Positions 1 through 8,275 of a stretch of 15,826 bases of DNA are shown here, one piece after another. The position numbers and the translations under genes are program-made. Numbering within the stretch: the stretch's first letter is position 1; every line of letters starts with the position of its first letter. Below the pieces are notes generated by a model that worked only from the letters and a program-made list of their open reading frames with translations, had not been told where the DNA came from and did no database searches. The DNA is from an uncultured Amylibacter sp. (GTDB lineage Bacteria > Pseudomonadota > Alphaproteobacteria > Rhodobacterales > Rhodobacteraceae), in assembly GCA_938001995.1 (NCBI GenBank), contig CALLAV010000101.1:1-15826 (forward strand). Direction: 5' to 3'.

Positions 1-1
1 G

Positions 2-2425
2 GCGCAAGCGAAAGCGCGGTTGGATGCGAGTTTGCCTGGGCGCCCCTTGGAGGCGTTGGAAGATGGGCTTTCAATTGGGTCGAATGATGCGGGTGCGCGG
101 TTCTTATGGGCGCGGCACTTGGAAAAAATGGCGACACTGGCGCGCGGATCAAAAGCCGCGAAACCGCACGTGCGGCTGGCGAAACGGGACCCTTGGGCGT
201 TTCGTCTAATTGCAGTGTTTTTGTTTGCAGGCGCAGTGTTGTTTGGGCGCTCTGACCCTGTTCAGTCTTTAGTTGATAGCTTGCAGGCTGATGCGCCTTT
301 GGTTGCAGCCGGGCCAAGCTGGGAGGGTTGGGCAGAGCCACCTGCCTATACAGGTAAACCTGCGGTCTATTTGAATGATGTTGAAGCAGGGACCAAGTTG
401 AGCCTGCCAGAAGGCACGCGTGTTACCTTGCGGGTTTACGGTACGCTCGACGGGACAGCGTTTTCGGAAACTGTGTCCGGCGGCGATCCGATTGCGTTGA
501 ATGCGGATGACGGTGGTTTTGCCGAAGCGACGTTTGAAATTGCGAAGACGGGTCAGATTTCACTGACGCCGCCGCAAGGATCAGATGCGAAGTTTGATAT
601 CAAAGTGATCGAGGATGCAGATCCGCAGGTGGCGCTGACGGGTGATATCACGCGGACCTTACAAGGTGCGTTGCAGATGCCGTTCGAAGCGCGCGATGAT
701 TATGGCGTGGTTGGCGGATCCGTGATCATCACACTCGCGCTTAATTCTGTTGATCGGCGCCATGGTTTGGCACTAGAGCCAGAGCCGCGTGACACGGTGG
801 AGCTGGATTTACCGATGCCGTTCACGCGCAAGACGACATCTTTTGAAGAAACCATCATTGAGGATTTGGCCGAACATCCTTGGGCGGGTTTACCTGTGAC
901 GATCACAATGATTGTACGCGATGAGTTGGGGCAAACGGGCGAGGTTGTGCCCGAGGTGGGGCCGATGCCAGGCAAGCGGTTTTTTGATACTTTGGCCGCA
1001 GCGATAGCCGAACAGCGGCGCGATTTGTTGTGGAACCGCGAAAATGCGGCGCGGATTACGATGATCCTGAAAGCAGTAACGCACGATCCAGAAACTGCGT
1101 TTGAGCGGCGGGGGGAGAAACCATATTTGATGATCCGCACAGCGTTGCGGAGGTTGCAGTATAATGCGGATGCGCCGCTGAGCGATGAAGTGCGGGACGA
1201 GGTTGCGGAGTTGTTGTGGAAAGCCGCGCTGTTGATCGAAGACGGTGATTTGGCTGACGCACGCGAACGGTTGAAGCGCGCGCAAGAACGCCTGTCCGAG
1301 GCGATGAAAAATGGCGCGACCAAGCAAGAAATCGAAGAATTAATGAACGAGTTGCGACAGGCCACGCGCGAATATATGCGCCAGTTGGCCGAAGAACAGC
1401 GCAACAATCCGGATCGCCAGCAAGCTCAGAACGGCGAACAGCAATCCATGTCGCAAGACCAGTTGCAGGAAATGATGGATCGCATCCAAGAGCTGATGGA
1501 GCAAGGCCGCATGGCCGAGGCCCAAGAACTGATGGAACAACTCCAACAGATGATGGAAAACATGCGCGTCACCGAAAGCCAGAATGGCCAAGGTGGTGAA
1601 AACCAAGAAGCGATGGAAGGTCTGAGCGATACGCTGCGCGAGCAGCAAGATCTGGCAGATGACACCTACCGCGAGCTGCAAGAGCAATACGAACAGAACC
1701 GCCAGCAAGGTCAGCAGCAGCAAGGCCAGCAGCAGGGTCAGCAACAAGGCCAACAACAGCAGGGCAACCAACAGGGCCAACAGCAAGGCGAAGGCAACCA
1801 GCAAGGTCAGCAGCAAGGCCGAAACCAGCAGCAAGGCCAGCAAGAGGGTGAAGGCGAGGGCCAAGGTCAGGCACAGAACCAGCAGGGCCAAGGTCAGAAC
1901 GGACAGCGGCAGAATGGCCAAGGCATGAGCCCCGGTCAGCTGGCCGATCGCCAGCGTGCGTTGCGCGAAATGCTAGAACGCCAGCAGGGTGAGTTTGGCC
2001 AGAATGGCGTAGACGGCGGCGAGGAATTTGCAGACAGCCTTGGCGAAGCGCAGCGGCAAATGGAAGAGGCGGAACGGAATTTGGAAGAGGGGAACTCTTC
2101 TGGTGCGCTCGACAATCAGGCCGATGCTATGGAAGCGTTGCGCGAAGGTATGCGCCAGTTAGGCGAGGCACAGCGTCAGGCGCAATCCCAGCAGCAGGGC
2201 CAGCAAGGCACGCAACCCGGTCAACGGCAAGGCGAGCAGCGTGACCCGTTAGGGCGGCCTCTGTCGCAGGGTGGCAATGTAGAAACCAACGAACGTCTGG
2301 TCCCGACCGAGGAGCAGTACCGTCGCTCTCGTGAAGTGATGGACGAAATCCGCCGCCGTTCGGGTGATCGCGCACGGCCTTCGATTGAGTTGGATTATCT
2401 GAAACGGTTGTTGGATCGATTTTAA
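2..2425 (+). CDS. TIGR02302/DUF4175-type membrane protein, 5'-truncated by window edge
   Basis: The frame is open to the left edge, so the N-terminus lies outside the window. The apparent start at base 20 is only an internal TTG. About 807 residues are visible. A membrane helix is encoded near bases 200-255 (FRLIAVFLFAGAVLFG). A beta-rich extracytoplasmic-looking region follows to about base 1000, then a long helical charged region, then an extreme Gln/Gly-rich tract (about 1695-1920) with a weaker one at 2170-2235. The end is basic and conserved-looking, finishing in YLKRLLDRF. This order matches the TIGR02302/DUF4175 family of alphaproteobacteria, usually about 800-900 residues with further N-terminal membrane helices. 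The molecular function of the family is unknown to me. The family call rests on remembered family features, not a search. Confidence 0.85.
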   Translation, partial: AQAKARLDASLPGRPLEALEDGLSIGSNDAGARFLWARHLEKMATLARGSKAAKPHVRLAKRDPWAFRLIAVFLFAGAVLFGRSDPVQSLVDSLQADAPLVAAGPSWEGWAEPPAYTGKPAVYLNDVEAGTKLSLPEGTRVTLRVYGTLDGTAFSETVSGGDPIALNADDGGFAEATFEIAKTGQISLTPPQGSDAKFDIKVIEDADPQVALTGDITRTLQGALQMPFEARDDYGVVGGSVIITLALNSVDRRHGLALEPEPRDTVELDLPMPFTRKTTSFEETIIEDLAEHPWAGLPVTITMIVRDELGQTGEVVPEVGPMPGKRFFDTLAAAIAEQRRDLLWNRENAARITMILKAVTHDPETAFERRGEKPYLMIRTALRRLQYNADAPLSDEVRDEVAELLWKAALLIEDGDLADARERLKRAQERLSEAMKNGATKQEIEELMNELRQATREYMRQLAEEQRNNPDRQQAQNGEQQSMSQDQLQEMMDRIQELMEQGRMAEAQELMEQLQQMMENMRVTESQNGQGGENQEAMEGLSDTLREQQDLADDTYRELQEQYEQNRQQGQQQQGQQQGQQQGQQQQGNQQGQQQGEGNQQGQQQGRNQQQGQQEGEGEGQGQAQNQQGQGQNGQRQNGQGMSPGQLADRQRALREMLERQQGEFGQNGVDGGEEFADSLGEAQRQMEEAERNLEEGNSSGALDNQADAMEALREGMRQLGEAQRQAQSQQQGQQGTQPGQRQGEQRDPLGRPLSQGGNVETNERLVPTEEQYRRSREVMDEIRRRSGDRARPSIELDYLKRLLDRF
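1695..1920 (+). repeat. Gln/Gly low-complexity coding tract (degenerate GQQQ repeats)
   Basis: Short degenerate units of 12-15 bases built from CAG/CAA and GGC/GGT codons encode repeated GQQQ or GQQQQ blocks, interrupted by N, E and R. CAG and CAA alternate, so this is repetitive protein rather than a pure DNA microsatellite. Length variation between strains is plausible. A disordered, solvent-exposed segment is expected. Confidence 0.85.
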
Positions 2426-2483
2426 GCGCGAACCCTGACGTAATCGCAAGGTTCGGGTCGAAGCCCAGAGGACTGGATCGTAT

Positions 2484-2508
2484 TTTGTTTGAAGTGAGAT
2501 CAAACAAA
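2484..2508 (+). promoter_or_regulatory. Inverted repeat running into the DUF1203 Shine-Dalgarno site
   Basis: Perfect 9-base arms TTTGTTTGA (2484-2492) and TCAAACAAA (2500-2508) flank a 7-base loop. The right arm runs into the ribosome site AAAGGA (2506-2511), 7 bases before the ATG at 2519, so folding would bury part of that site. It lacks the GC-rich stem and U tract of an intrinsic terminator. It could be an RNA hairpin affecting initiation or a DNA operator. Only the symmetry is seen; the role is inferred. Confidence 0.5.
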
Positions 2509-2518
2509 GGACCAGATC

Positions 2519-2986
2519 ATGACATTTCAAATTCACGCGCTCCCCGAAGGGGATTTCCAGAAATACTTTGCAATGAGCGAAGCGGAATTGTCCGCGCATA
2601 ATGCCCAAATTCACGAAGTAACATCAAAGCCAAATGCGCCGTGTCGTGTGCGTTTGGAAGACGCAGAAATCGGCGAGCGTGTGGTTCTGGTGAACTATGA
2701 ACACCAGCCTGCGGACAGCCCGTATCGGTCCAGTCACGCAGTTTATGTCTCCGAGGGCGCGGTTCAGGCGACCCCGATGATCGGCGAAGTGCCCGAGTCG
2801 CTGGCTGTCCGAACGCTGTCGGTGCGCGGTTTCGACAGGCGTGATTGCATCCACGCAGCCGACATCGTTGACGGCACAGATTTGGCTAATCGCCTAGATT
2901 CGCTTTTTGCAGACGATGCAGTGGACTACGCCCATGTTCATTACGCGCAACGCGGGTGCTTTGCAGCAAAGGTAACGCGGGCGTAA
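2519..2986 (+). CDS. DUF1203 family protein
   Basis: A 155-residue protein, normal length for DUF1203 (PF06718). It carries the typical central block: PCRVRLEDA at about 42-50, then NYEHQPADSPYRSSHAVYV at about 59-77. It has no signal peptide and no membrane helix, so it is probably cytoplasmic. The function of the family is unknown. The ATG is supported by AAAGGA 7 bases upstream. Its TAA stop lies one base from the stop of the convergent zinc-ribbon gene. A hairpin at 2484-2508 overlaps its ribosome site. Confidence 0.88.
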   Translation: MTFQIHALPEGDFQKYFAMSEAELSAHNAQIHEVTSKPNAPCRVRLEDAEIGERVVLVNYEHQPADSPYRSSHAVYVSEGAVQATPMIGEVPESLAVRTLSVRGFDRRDCIHAADIVDGTDLANRLDSLFADDAVDYAHVHYAQRGCFAAKVTRA

Positions 2987-2987
2987 T

Positions 2988-4766
2988 TCAACCCAGTAGC
3001 CCGTTTATTAAACCCCGTATGCCGTCGATTGCGGCGGCGTATGGGTCCAACACATAGGCAGCTGGCGGCAATGCGGCCACCAGTTGCGGGCGCAAAACAT
3101 AAAGCGCGATCAGCAAGGCAATAATGAAAAGCGTCCAGATAAACGCACGGCGGAACCCGCCTTTGCTTGCCTTGGTAATCTCTTCTTCATGGGCCTCGCG
3201 CATTTCACGGTCACGGCGTCGCGGTTCTTCGCTTTCCGAGCGTAGGGACGCGTCCAATTCGTCTACGTCCGGCAACATCGCCTTGCGGTCGGCCTTTGGA
3301 CGGCGGTTCGGGTCCGCTTTGCGATCCGTGTCTACGGCTGCGGCAATGTCTTCTTCGACGTCGGGCAGATCTATCTTGTCCGCTACATCGTCCATCGCAT
3401 CATCAATGGCAGACGCAATGTCATCCGCTGGTAGGTCGGGGGCTTCGGTCGGTTTCGGAGCCTCGTCAAACCCAGGCAAAGTGCGCGCACGGGTGCGTGC
3501 GCCAGATGCGCGTGGACGTGTCATACCAACAGCGGCGGCAACCCCAGTAGCGGCAGCAGCTGCGGTCGCAACGCTTGCAATCGAACTGTCGTCATCTTCA
3601 ACGTCTTCTGAAACATCCTCGGAACGGTCTTCAACCACGTCATCTGACGTGCCGCCAGACAAACCACTGAGCGCAGCGGCAAGGTCTGCCTCTGCTTCGT
3701 CTATGTCCTCTTCGACGGTGTCTTCGATGTCATCCGCAACGTCTTGGGCGGCATCTTGGGCGGCGTCTTCAACATCAGCAGCTGCGCCGTCCGCGCGATA
3801 GGCGTGGCGTGTGCCGTCCTCTTCGTCGTCAAAGTCATCATCGTCTTCTTCAGCGATGTCATCTGCCCCCCTGATATCGAGCGCGGCGGACAATGCGGCG
3901 GCATCAAATTCGGGCGCGTCGTATTCGGGTTCGCTGTCTTGATCGTCGTCCAAAGCCTCTTCGATATCATCAATGATTTCGTCTGCCGCTTCTGTTGCGT
4001 CTTCAGTGACCGTTTCAATCGGATCGTCTGGCGGCAAGTTTGGTTCGTATTCTGATGTCTCAGATTGCTCCGCACCAATGTCGTTCAACTGACTACGGAT
4101 GGCGTCAAGGTCTGCTAAGGGATCAAAGCCGGGGTCGGCTTCAACGTCTTCGAAATCCTCTGACGCATCCTCGGACAGGTCTTCAGGTTCCTCTTCTACA
4201 TGCGCATCCAAAAAGGCGTCTAGTTCGTCAAGAACGGGTTCCGCATCTTCGGCTTCATCGTCATCAAATGCCGATTTCATCGCTTCACCGTCGCCATCCA
4301 ACGCGTCTGCTGCTGCCGCGTCCAATTGATCGCGCGCAGAGGCAAAGGCCGCTTCGGAACGAAGCACATCGAGCACGTCTTCGTTTACGGGTGGGACAGG
4401 GATGTTGGTGGCAGGTTCATCGTCGTCGTCATCTAGATCGTCGAAGTCGTTATCAAGATCTTCTTCAAGATTGTCGAACTCGTCGTCGATGTCCTCAAAA
4501 TCGTCTGGCGTTTTTGCGGCGTCCGCATCAGGACCAGTACCACGGTCAGAATAAAAGCTGGCCTCGGATTTGCCATCAAGATCATCAAACACGCCACGAT
4601 CTTCTTCCTCGGGCACGTCTGTATCGTCCGCTGTGGGCAGCATTTCAATATAGTCTTGGAACCAGATGTTTTCACAATTCGCACATTGAACCTCGCGGCC
4701 CGTTTCTGGAATTGCACTCTCATCTACTTCGTACTGCGCGACACATCTTGGGCATACTATTCGCAT
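2988..4766 (-). CDS. Zinc-ribbon (MJ0042-type) protein with acidic linker and C-terminal membrane helix
   Basis: A 592-residue protein. Residues 1-37 form a zinc ribbon with ligands CPRC (C5, C8) and CANC (C28, C31), matching the MJ0042/zinc_ribbon_5 type common at alphaproteobacterial N-termini. Residues of about 45-530 are an almost continuous Asp/Glu/Ala-rich, low-complexity linker that should be disordered, with one short basic patch (RPRASGARTRARTLP). A basic stretch then precedes a single membrane helix at about 542-558, followed by about 34 residues. Topology is probably zinc ribbon and acidic linker in the cytoplasm with a short periplasmic tail. The start ATG has an AGAGGG-like ribosome site. 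It is divergent from ftsE across 181 bases. The biochemical role is unknown; binding of a basic partner or nucleic-acid-linked protein is speculation. Confidence 0.85.
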   Translation of the reverse strand: MRIVCPRCVAQYEVDESAIPETGREVQCANCENIWFQDYIEMLPTADDTDVPEEEDRGVFDDLDGKSEASFYSDRGTGPDADAAKTPDDFEDIDDEFDNLEEDLDNDFDDLDDDDDEPATNIPVPPVNEDVLDVLRSEAAFASARDQLDAAAADALDGDGEAMKSAFDDDEAEDAEPVLDELDAFLDAHVEEEPEDLSEDASEDFEDVEADPGFDPLADLDAIRSQLNDIGAEQSETSEYEPNLPPDDPIETVTEDATEAADEIIDDIEEALDDDQDSEPEYDAPEFDAAALSAALDIRGADDIAEEDDDDFDDEEDGTRHAYRADGAAADVEDAAQDAAQDVADDIEDTVEEDIDEAEADLAAALSGLSGGTSDDVVEDRSEDVSEDVEDDDSSIASVATAAAAATGVAAAVGMTRPRASGARTRARTLPGFDEAPKPTEAPDLPADDIASAIDDAMDDVADKIDLPDVEEDIAAAVDTDRKADPNRRPKADRKAMLPDVDELDASLRSESEEPRRRDREMREAHEEEITKASKGGFRRAFIWTLFIIALLIALYVLRPQLVAALPPAAYVLDPYAAAIDGIRGLINGLLG

Positions 4767-4947
4767 GGCACCCTCTCGCTCGTTTTTATTATCGCCAATC
4801 CACCCTTAGCGAATCAGTCTTTTTTATAGTTTTAGCGGCGGAATCCCGCGTTTCCAAGCTTCTGTTCCATTTTGTAAAGATTGCATGTTTGTGTGTGATG
4901 CGCGAAAAGATGCAAAACGAGGCATCAAGCAGAAGGCAGGGCAGAGT
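4767..4947. promoter_or_regulatory. Divergent intergenic region between zinc-ribbon gene and ftsE
   Basis: These 181 bases separate two divergent starts, so promoters for both directions are expected. An AT-rich stretch (about 4781-4835) carries GATAAT-like (minus strand) and TATAGT-like (plus strand) hexamers. I could not pair either with a convincing -35 element. No CtrA box or strong palindrome was seen. Confidence 0.35.
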
Positions 4948-5625
4948 TTGATCGAGCTGAAAAACGCAGGCTTTACCTATGGTGGGCGGGATATTCTGAG
5001 CGAAATGACGCTGCGATTGCAGCCAGGGTCGTTCCACTTTCTGACGGGACCATCGGGATCTGGCAAAACTACGCTGCTGAATTTGTGTTATCAAGCGCTG
5101 CTGCCAACCACAGGTATGGTGCGCATTTTCGAACAGGACGTGCGGGCCATGACCCGCGACGACATCGCAAAAATGCGTCGCCGCATTGGTGTCGTGCATC
5201 AAAATTGTCAGTTCTTGGATCATTTAAGTGTACGCGACAATCTTGCGTTGCCTTTGTCTGTGTCAGGCCGCGAAGATGATATCCACCCTTCGAACTTGGA
5301 TGATCTGCTGGGCTGGGTCGGTTTGACCGAACGTGGCGAGGCTTTGCCACCTGAACTGTCTGGCGGTGAACGTCAGCGGGCCGCTTTGGCGCGCGCAATC
5401 ATCATGTCGCCTGATCTGATCCTTGCGGATGAACCAACAGGCAACGTGGATTGGGAAATGGCGCAGCGTTTGATGGCGCTGTTGGTAGAATTGAACAAGA
5501 TGGGTAAGACGATCCTGATCGCGACCCATGATCTGAACTTGATCCGCACCGTAAAATCCGAGGTATCGGCGCGGGTCCTTCGGATCAACAACACTAAGCT
5601 GCAATTGGCGGGGGCGGATTTGTAA
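4948..5625 (+). CDS. ftsE: Cell-division ATP-binding protein FtsE
   Basis: ABC-type ATPase that partners FtsX at the division septum, where the complex controls cell-wall hydrolases. With a TTG start at 4948 the protein has 225 residues, the usual FtsE length, and begins MIELKNAGFTY. Walker A GPSGSGKT is at 34-41, the Q-loop near Q85, the signature LSGGE at 137-141, Walker B LILADE at 157-162 and the switch His at H194. I prefer TTG 4948 because AGGG lies 6 bases upstream and the sequence matches family N-termini from that point. An in-frame ATG at 4885 would add 21 unusual residues and has no good ribosome site. Its stop shares one base with the ftsX start (TAATG). Confidence 0.95.
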   Translation: MIELKNAGFTYGGRDILSEMTLRLQPGSFHFLTGPSGSGKTTLLNLCYQALLPTTGMVRIFEQDVRAMTRDDIAKMRRRIGVVHQNCQFLDHLSVRDNLALPLSVSGREDDIHPSNLDDLLGWVGLTERGEALPPELSGGERQRAALARAIIMSPDLILADEPTGNVDWEMAQRLMALLVELNKMGKTILIATHDLNLIRTVKSEVSARVLRINNTKLQLAGADL

Positions 5626-6527
5626 TGGAACGGTTTCGCGCAATATTAGAAGTTTTCAGCGGTGATGGAAACGCGGACCGTGTTGTCCCACCAAGCGGAT
5701 TTACCGCGCGGTTGACCACATTCACCGCCGCCGCGATGGCGTTTTTAACGGTTTTTGCCCTTGCCTTATCGCTTGCCACTGGCCGTTTGGCAGCCCGTTG
5801 GGATGCAGAACTGGCACGCACGTCAACCATCCGCATCTCTGCGCCCGAAGGGCAGATGGCGGCCCAATCCGAGGCGGTTCTGGAAGTGCTGCGCACAACG
5901 CCTGGCATCGCCAGCGCTCGTGTGATGTCAGAGGCAGAGCAGCGCAAATTGCTGGAACCTTGGTTCGGTCCAGATTTGCCGCTCGACACACTTCCGGTTC
6001 CGCGATTGATCGAGGTGCTGGAAGAAGGCCGTGGGCCAGATGCGGCTGGTCTTAAGCTACGTTTGTCAGCAGAGGCTCCTGGCGCCGTTCTGGACGATCA
6101 CACCCGTTGGCGGCGACCTTTGGTCAACGCAGCGACGCGGTTGCGAATACTTGGCGCGGTGTCGATCCTGCTGATCGCTGGCTCCACAGCGGCGATGATT
6201 ACACTGGCGGCGCAATCCGCTCTCGCTGCAAACGGACAAGTCATTGGTGTGCTGCGATTGATCGGGGCGCGTGATGTTTATATCGCGCGGGCTTTTGTGC
6301 GACGATTCACGTTGCGCGCACTTGTGGGCGCTTGCGTTGGAACGGTACTGGCGATGATCGGCGTGTTGTTTATGCCTGCCGCTGCTGAGGAAGGCGCGTT
6401 TTTAACGGGGCTTGGCTTTAAGGGCTGGCACTGGATATTACCATTCCTGATCCCACCTCTTGCTGCATTCGTCGCGTTTTGGGCCACCCGCTGGGCCGCG
6501 TTTCGCACATTGTCGAGGCTAAGCTGA
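5625..6527 (+). CDS. ftsX: Cell-division protein FtsX (permease-like)
   Basis: A 300-residue integral membrane partner of FtsE. A first helix at about 33-53 follows a roughly 30-residue cytoplasmic N-terminus. A large periplasmic domain spans about 54-172, then helices at about 174-195, 231-251 and 270-290. This is the FtsX four-helix topology, and the loop after helix 2 has the typical VLRLIGARDVYIARAF-like segment. The periplasmic domain normally contacts an activator of cell-wall amidases or endopeptidases. The ATG overlaps the ftsE stop by one base and the TGA overlaps the acyltransferase start, so translation is probably coupled through the three genes. The protein sequence is divergent, as is usual for alphaproteobacterial FtsX. 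The position directly behind ftsE makes the call secure. Confidence 0.92.
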   Translation: MERFRAILEVFSGDGNADRVVPPSGFTARLTTFTAAAMAFLTVFALALSLATGRLAARWDAELARTSTIRISAPEGQMAAQSEAVLEVLRTTPGIASARVMSEAEQRKLLEPWFGPDLPLDTLPVPRLIEVLEEGRGPDAAGLKLRLSAEAPGAVLDDHTRWRRPLVNAATRLRILGAVSILLIAGSTAAMITLAAQSALAANGQVIGVLRLIGARDVYIARAFVRRFTLRALVGACVGTVLAMIGVLFMPAAAEEGAFLTGLGFKGWHWILPFLIPPLAAFVAFWATRWAAFRTLSRLS

Positions 6528-7270
6528 TGTACGCGATCCAATGGCTGCGCAGTTTGTTTTTCATTGGCCAGATGTATCTGATGATGTTTGTGCTGGCGCT
6601 TTATTACATTCCGCGCACGGTTCTGAACAACGACTACGCCTTTCACGGTGTACACACCTATTGCAAATGGGTGCGCTGGACGGCGTCTTGGATGGTCGGG
6701 CTGAAATCCGAAATCCGTGGCGAGGTGCCGACGGACGAGGTGCTGATCGCTTCCAAACACCAAAGCTTTTTTGACATCATCATGATTGTGTCCGCCGTAC
6801 CGCGTCCGAAGTTCATTATGAAAGCGATCCTAAAGTATGCGCCGATCTTGGGCTGGTTCGGCCTTAAAATCGGCTGTGTGCCTGTGGAACGCGGCAAACG
6901 CGGGGCGGCAATCAAAAAGATGGTGGCGGATGTGAAATCGGGCAAGGCGTTGCCGGGCCAGTTGATTATTTTCCCGCAAGGGACGCGCGTCGCGGCTGGC
7001 GCACATTTACCTTACAAGGTTGGCGCAGCAGTGTTGCAGAAAGAAACGGGCCAGCCCGTTGTGCCAACGGCAACAAACGTCGGCGTGTTTTGGCCGCGTC
7101 ATGGAATATACCGCAAACCCGGTTTGGCTGTGCTGGAGTTCCTCCCAACGATCCATCCGGAAGATGTAAGTGATTTGGACACAGCGGCGTTCACCGCAAA
7201 GTTGGAAGAAATCATCGAACCCCACTCAAACCGATTAATGGCAGAAGCAGGGTTCAAGGTCCCAGCCTAA
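6527..7270 (+). CDS. plsC: 1-acyl-sn-glycerol-3-phosphate acyltransferase (PlsC type)
   Basis: Transfers an acyl chain to lysophosphatidic acid to make phosphatidic acid at the inner membrane. The protein has 247 residues with an N-terminal membrane helix (about 8-29). The catalytic HX4D motif is KHQSFFD (H78, D83). Block II/III GCVPVERG is at 116-123, the FPEGTR block appears as FPQGTR (149-154), and the PTATN block is near 180-184. The ATG at 6527 shares its A with the ftsX stop (TGATG); an upstream TTG in frame at 6479 lies inside ftsX and is not needed. The 3' end overlaps the end of gap, on the other strand, by four bases. The motifs make the family certain. The exact acyl acceptor is inferred, since related enzymes can use other lysolipids. 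Confidence 0.9.
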   Translation: MYAIQWLRSLFFIGQMYLMMFVLALYYIPRTVLNNDYAFHGVHTYCKWVRWTASWMVGLKSEIRGEVPTDEVLIASKHQSFFDIIMIVSAVPRPKFIMKAILKYAPILGWFGLKIGCVPVERGKRGAAIKKMVADVKSGKALPGQLIIFPQGTRVAAGAHLPYKVGAAVLQKETGQPVVPTATNVGVFWPRHGIYRKPGLAVLEFLPTIHPEDVSDLDTAAFTAKLEEIIEPHSNRLMAEAGFKVPA

Positions 7271-8265
7271 AGAAATTTGCCCATGGCGACAGCGGTGTCT
7301 GCCATGCGGTTGGAAAATCCCCATTCGTTGTCGTACCAAGACAAAAGGCGGCCCATTCGGCCTTGGACCTGTGTTTCTTCGGTTGCGATAATAGATGAAC
7401 GTGGGTCGTGGTTCAGGTCGATGGACACAAGCGGCAAGGACTCAACGCCAAGTATGCCTTTCATCGGGCCGTTTGCTGCGGTGGTGATGGCTTTGTTAAT
7501 CCCCTCAACTGTCAGAGGCTTAACCGTATTGAATTTGAAATCAGTACAAGAAACGTTTGGCGTGGGAACACGGATCGCGACGCCATTCAGTTTGCCGTTC
7601 AGCTCAGGCAACACAAGGCCAACGGCCTTGGCCGCACCCGTCGTGGTCGGAACCATCGAAAGCGCGGCAGCGCGGCCTCGTTCCCAGTTTTTGTTACCAC
7701 GGTCCAGCGTAGGCTGGCTGCCTGTGTAGGCATGAATAGTGGTAATCAAGCCGTCTTCGATCCCAAATGCGTCGTCAATCACTTTGGCCATCGGAGCAAG
7801 ACAGTTGGTGGTGCAGGATGCGTTTGAAACGATTATGTCCTTGCCAGTCAGCTCCATATGATTGACGCCATAGACAACCGTGCGGTCGGCGTTTTTGCCA
7901 GGTGCAGACACCAAAACGCGCTTCGCGCCCGCTGAAATGTACATCTGCGCTTTGTCGTGGTCCTTAAAGAACCCCGTGCATTCCAACGCGATATCCACAT
8001 GACCCCAGTCCAGCTTTGACGGGTCCCGTTCGGCGGTCACAGGGATAGATTTACCGTCAATCACAATGGCGTTTTCAGTGTGGGATACCACGCCCGGGAA
8101 AATCTTGTGAACGCTGTCGTATTTGAACAGATAGGCAGAGTTATCGACAGGCGTAAGGTCATTGATCGCAACGACCTCAATATCTGTGCGCGCTGATTCC
8201 AAGATGGCGCGAAGGACGTTGCGGCCGATGCGACCAAAGCCGTTGATGCCTACTTTGACGGTCAT
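7267..8265 (-). CDS. gap: Type I glyceraldehyde-3-phosphate dehydrogenase
   Basis: Phosphorylating GAPDH of glycolysis and gluconeogenesis. It has 332 residues, full family length. The Rossmann start GINGFGRIGRNVLRAI is at 6-21. Asp36 in AINDLT, at the end of the second strand, favours NAD over NADP. The catalytic loop SNASCTTN places the nucleophile at C151. The C-terminal WYDNEWGFSNRM block is intact. The ATG at 8265 has GAGGA 7 bases upstream. The gene follows cobD on the same strand after 78 bases, but those bases hold a large palindrome and a plausible promoter, so separate control is likely. The TAG stop overlaps the TAA of the convergent acyltransferase gene. Confidence 0.97.
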   Translation of the reverse strand: MTVKVGINGFGRIGRNVLRAILESARTDIEVVAINDLTPVDNSAYLFKYDSVHKIFPGVVSHTENAIVIDGKSIPVTAERDPSKLDWGHVDIALECTGFFKDHDKAQMYISAGAKRVLVSAPGKNADRTVVYGVNHMELTGKDIIVSNASCTTNCLAPMAKVIDDAFGIEDGLITTIHAYTGSQPTLDRGNKNWERGRAAALSMVPTTTGAAKAVGLVLPELNGKLNGVAIRVPTPNVSCTDFKFNTVKPLTVEGINKAITTAANGPMKGILGVESLPLVSIDLNHDPRSSIIATEETQVQGRMGRLLSWYDNEWGFSNRMADTAVAMGKFL

Positions 8266-8275
8266 GGGGGTATCC

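Noticed and set aside
1695..1920. CRISPR-like or tandem DNA array
   Set aside because: Repeats are short, degenerate, in frame and encode GQQQ blocks; no regular repeats with unique spacers.
1340..1921. Long Leu/Ala-rich hydrophobic frame on the minus strand
   Set aside because: It is the reverse complement of the CAG/CAA repeat tract, which gives Leu codons antisense. No ribosome site or independent support.
2429..2455. Intrinsic terminator after the Gln-rich membrane protein gene (CGAACC/GGTTCG)
   Set aside because: Only a 6-base stem with a 15-base loop and no U tract.
4885..4947. ATG 4885 as the ftsE start
   Set aside because: No ribosome site, and it adds 21 residues not typical of FtsE. 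TTG 4948 gives the normal length and has AGGG at 6 bases.
4898..4951. A 17-codon frame whose stop overlaps the ftsE TTG start
   Set aside because: No ribosome site and no recognisable peptide; overlap with the TTG is likely chance.
3124..4951. Several long plus-strand frames (3124-3801, 4040-4951 and others) across the zinc-ribbon gene
   Set aside because: They are antisense to GAC/GAT/GAA-rich acidic codons, yielding Ser/Arg-rich nonsense; the minus-strand protein has a clear zinc ribbon and membrane helix.
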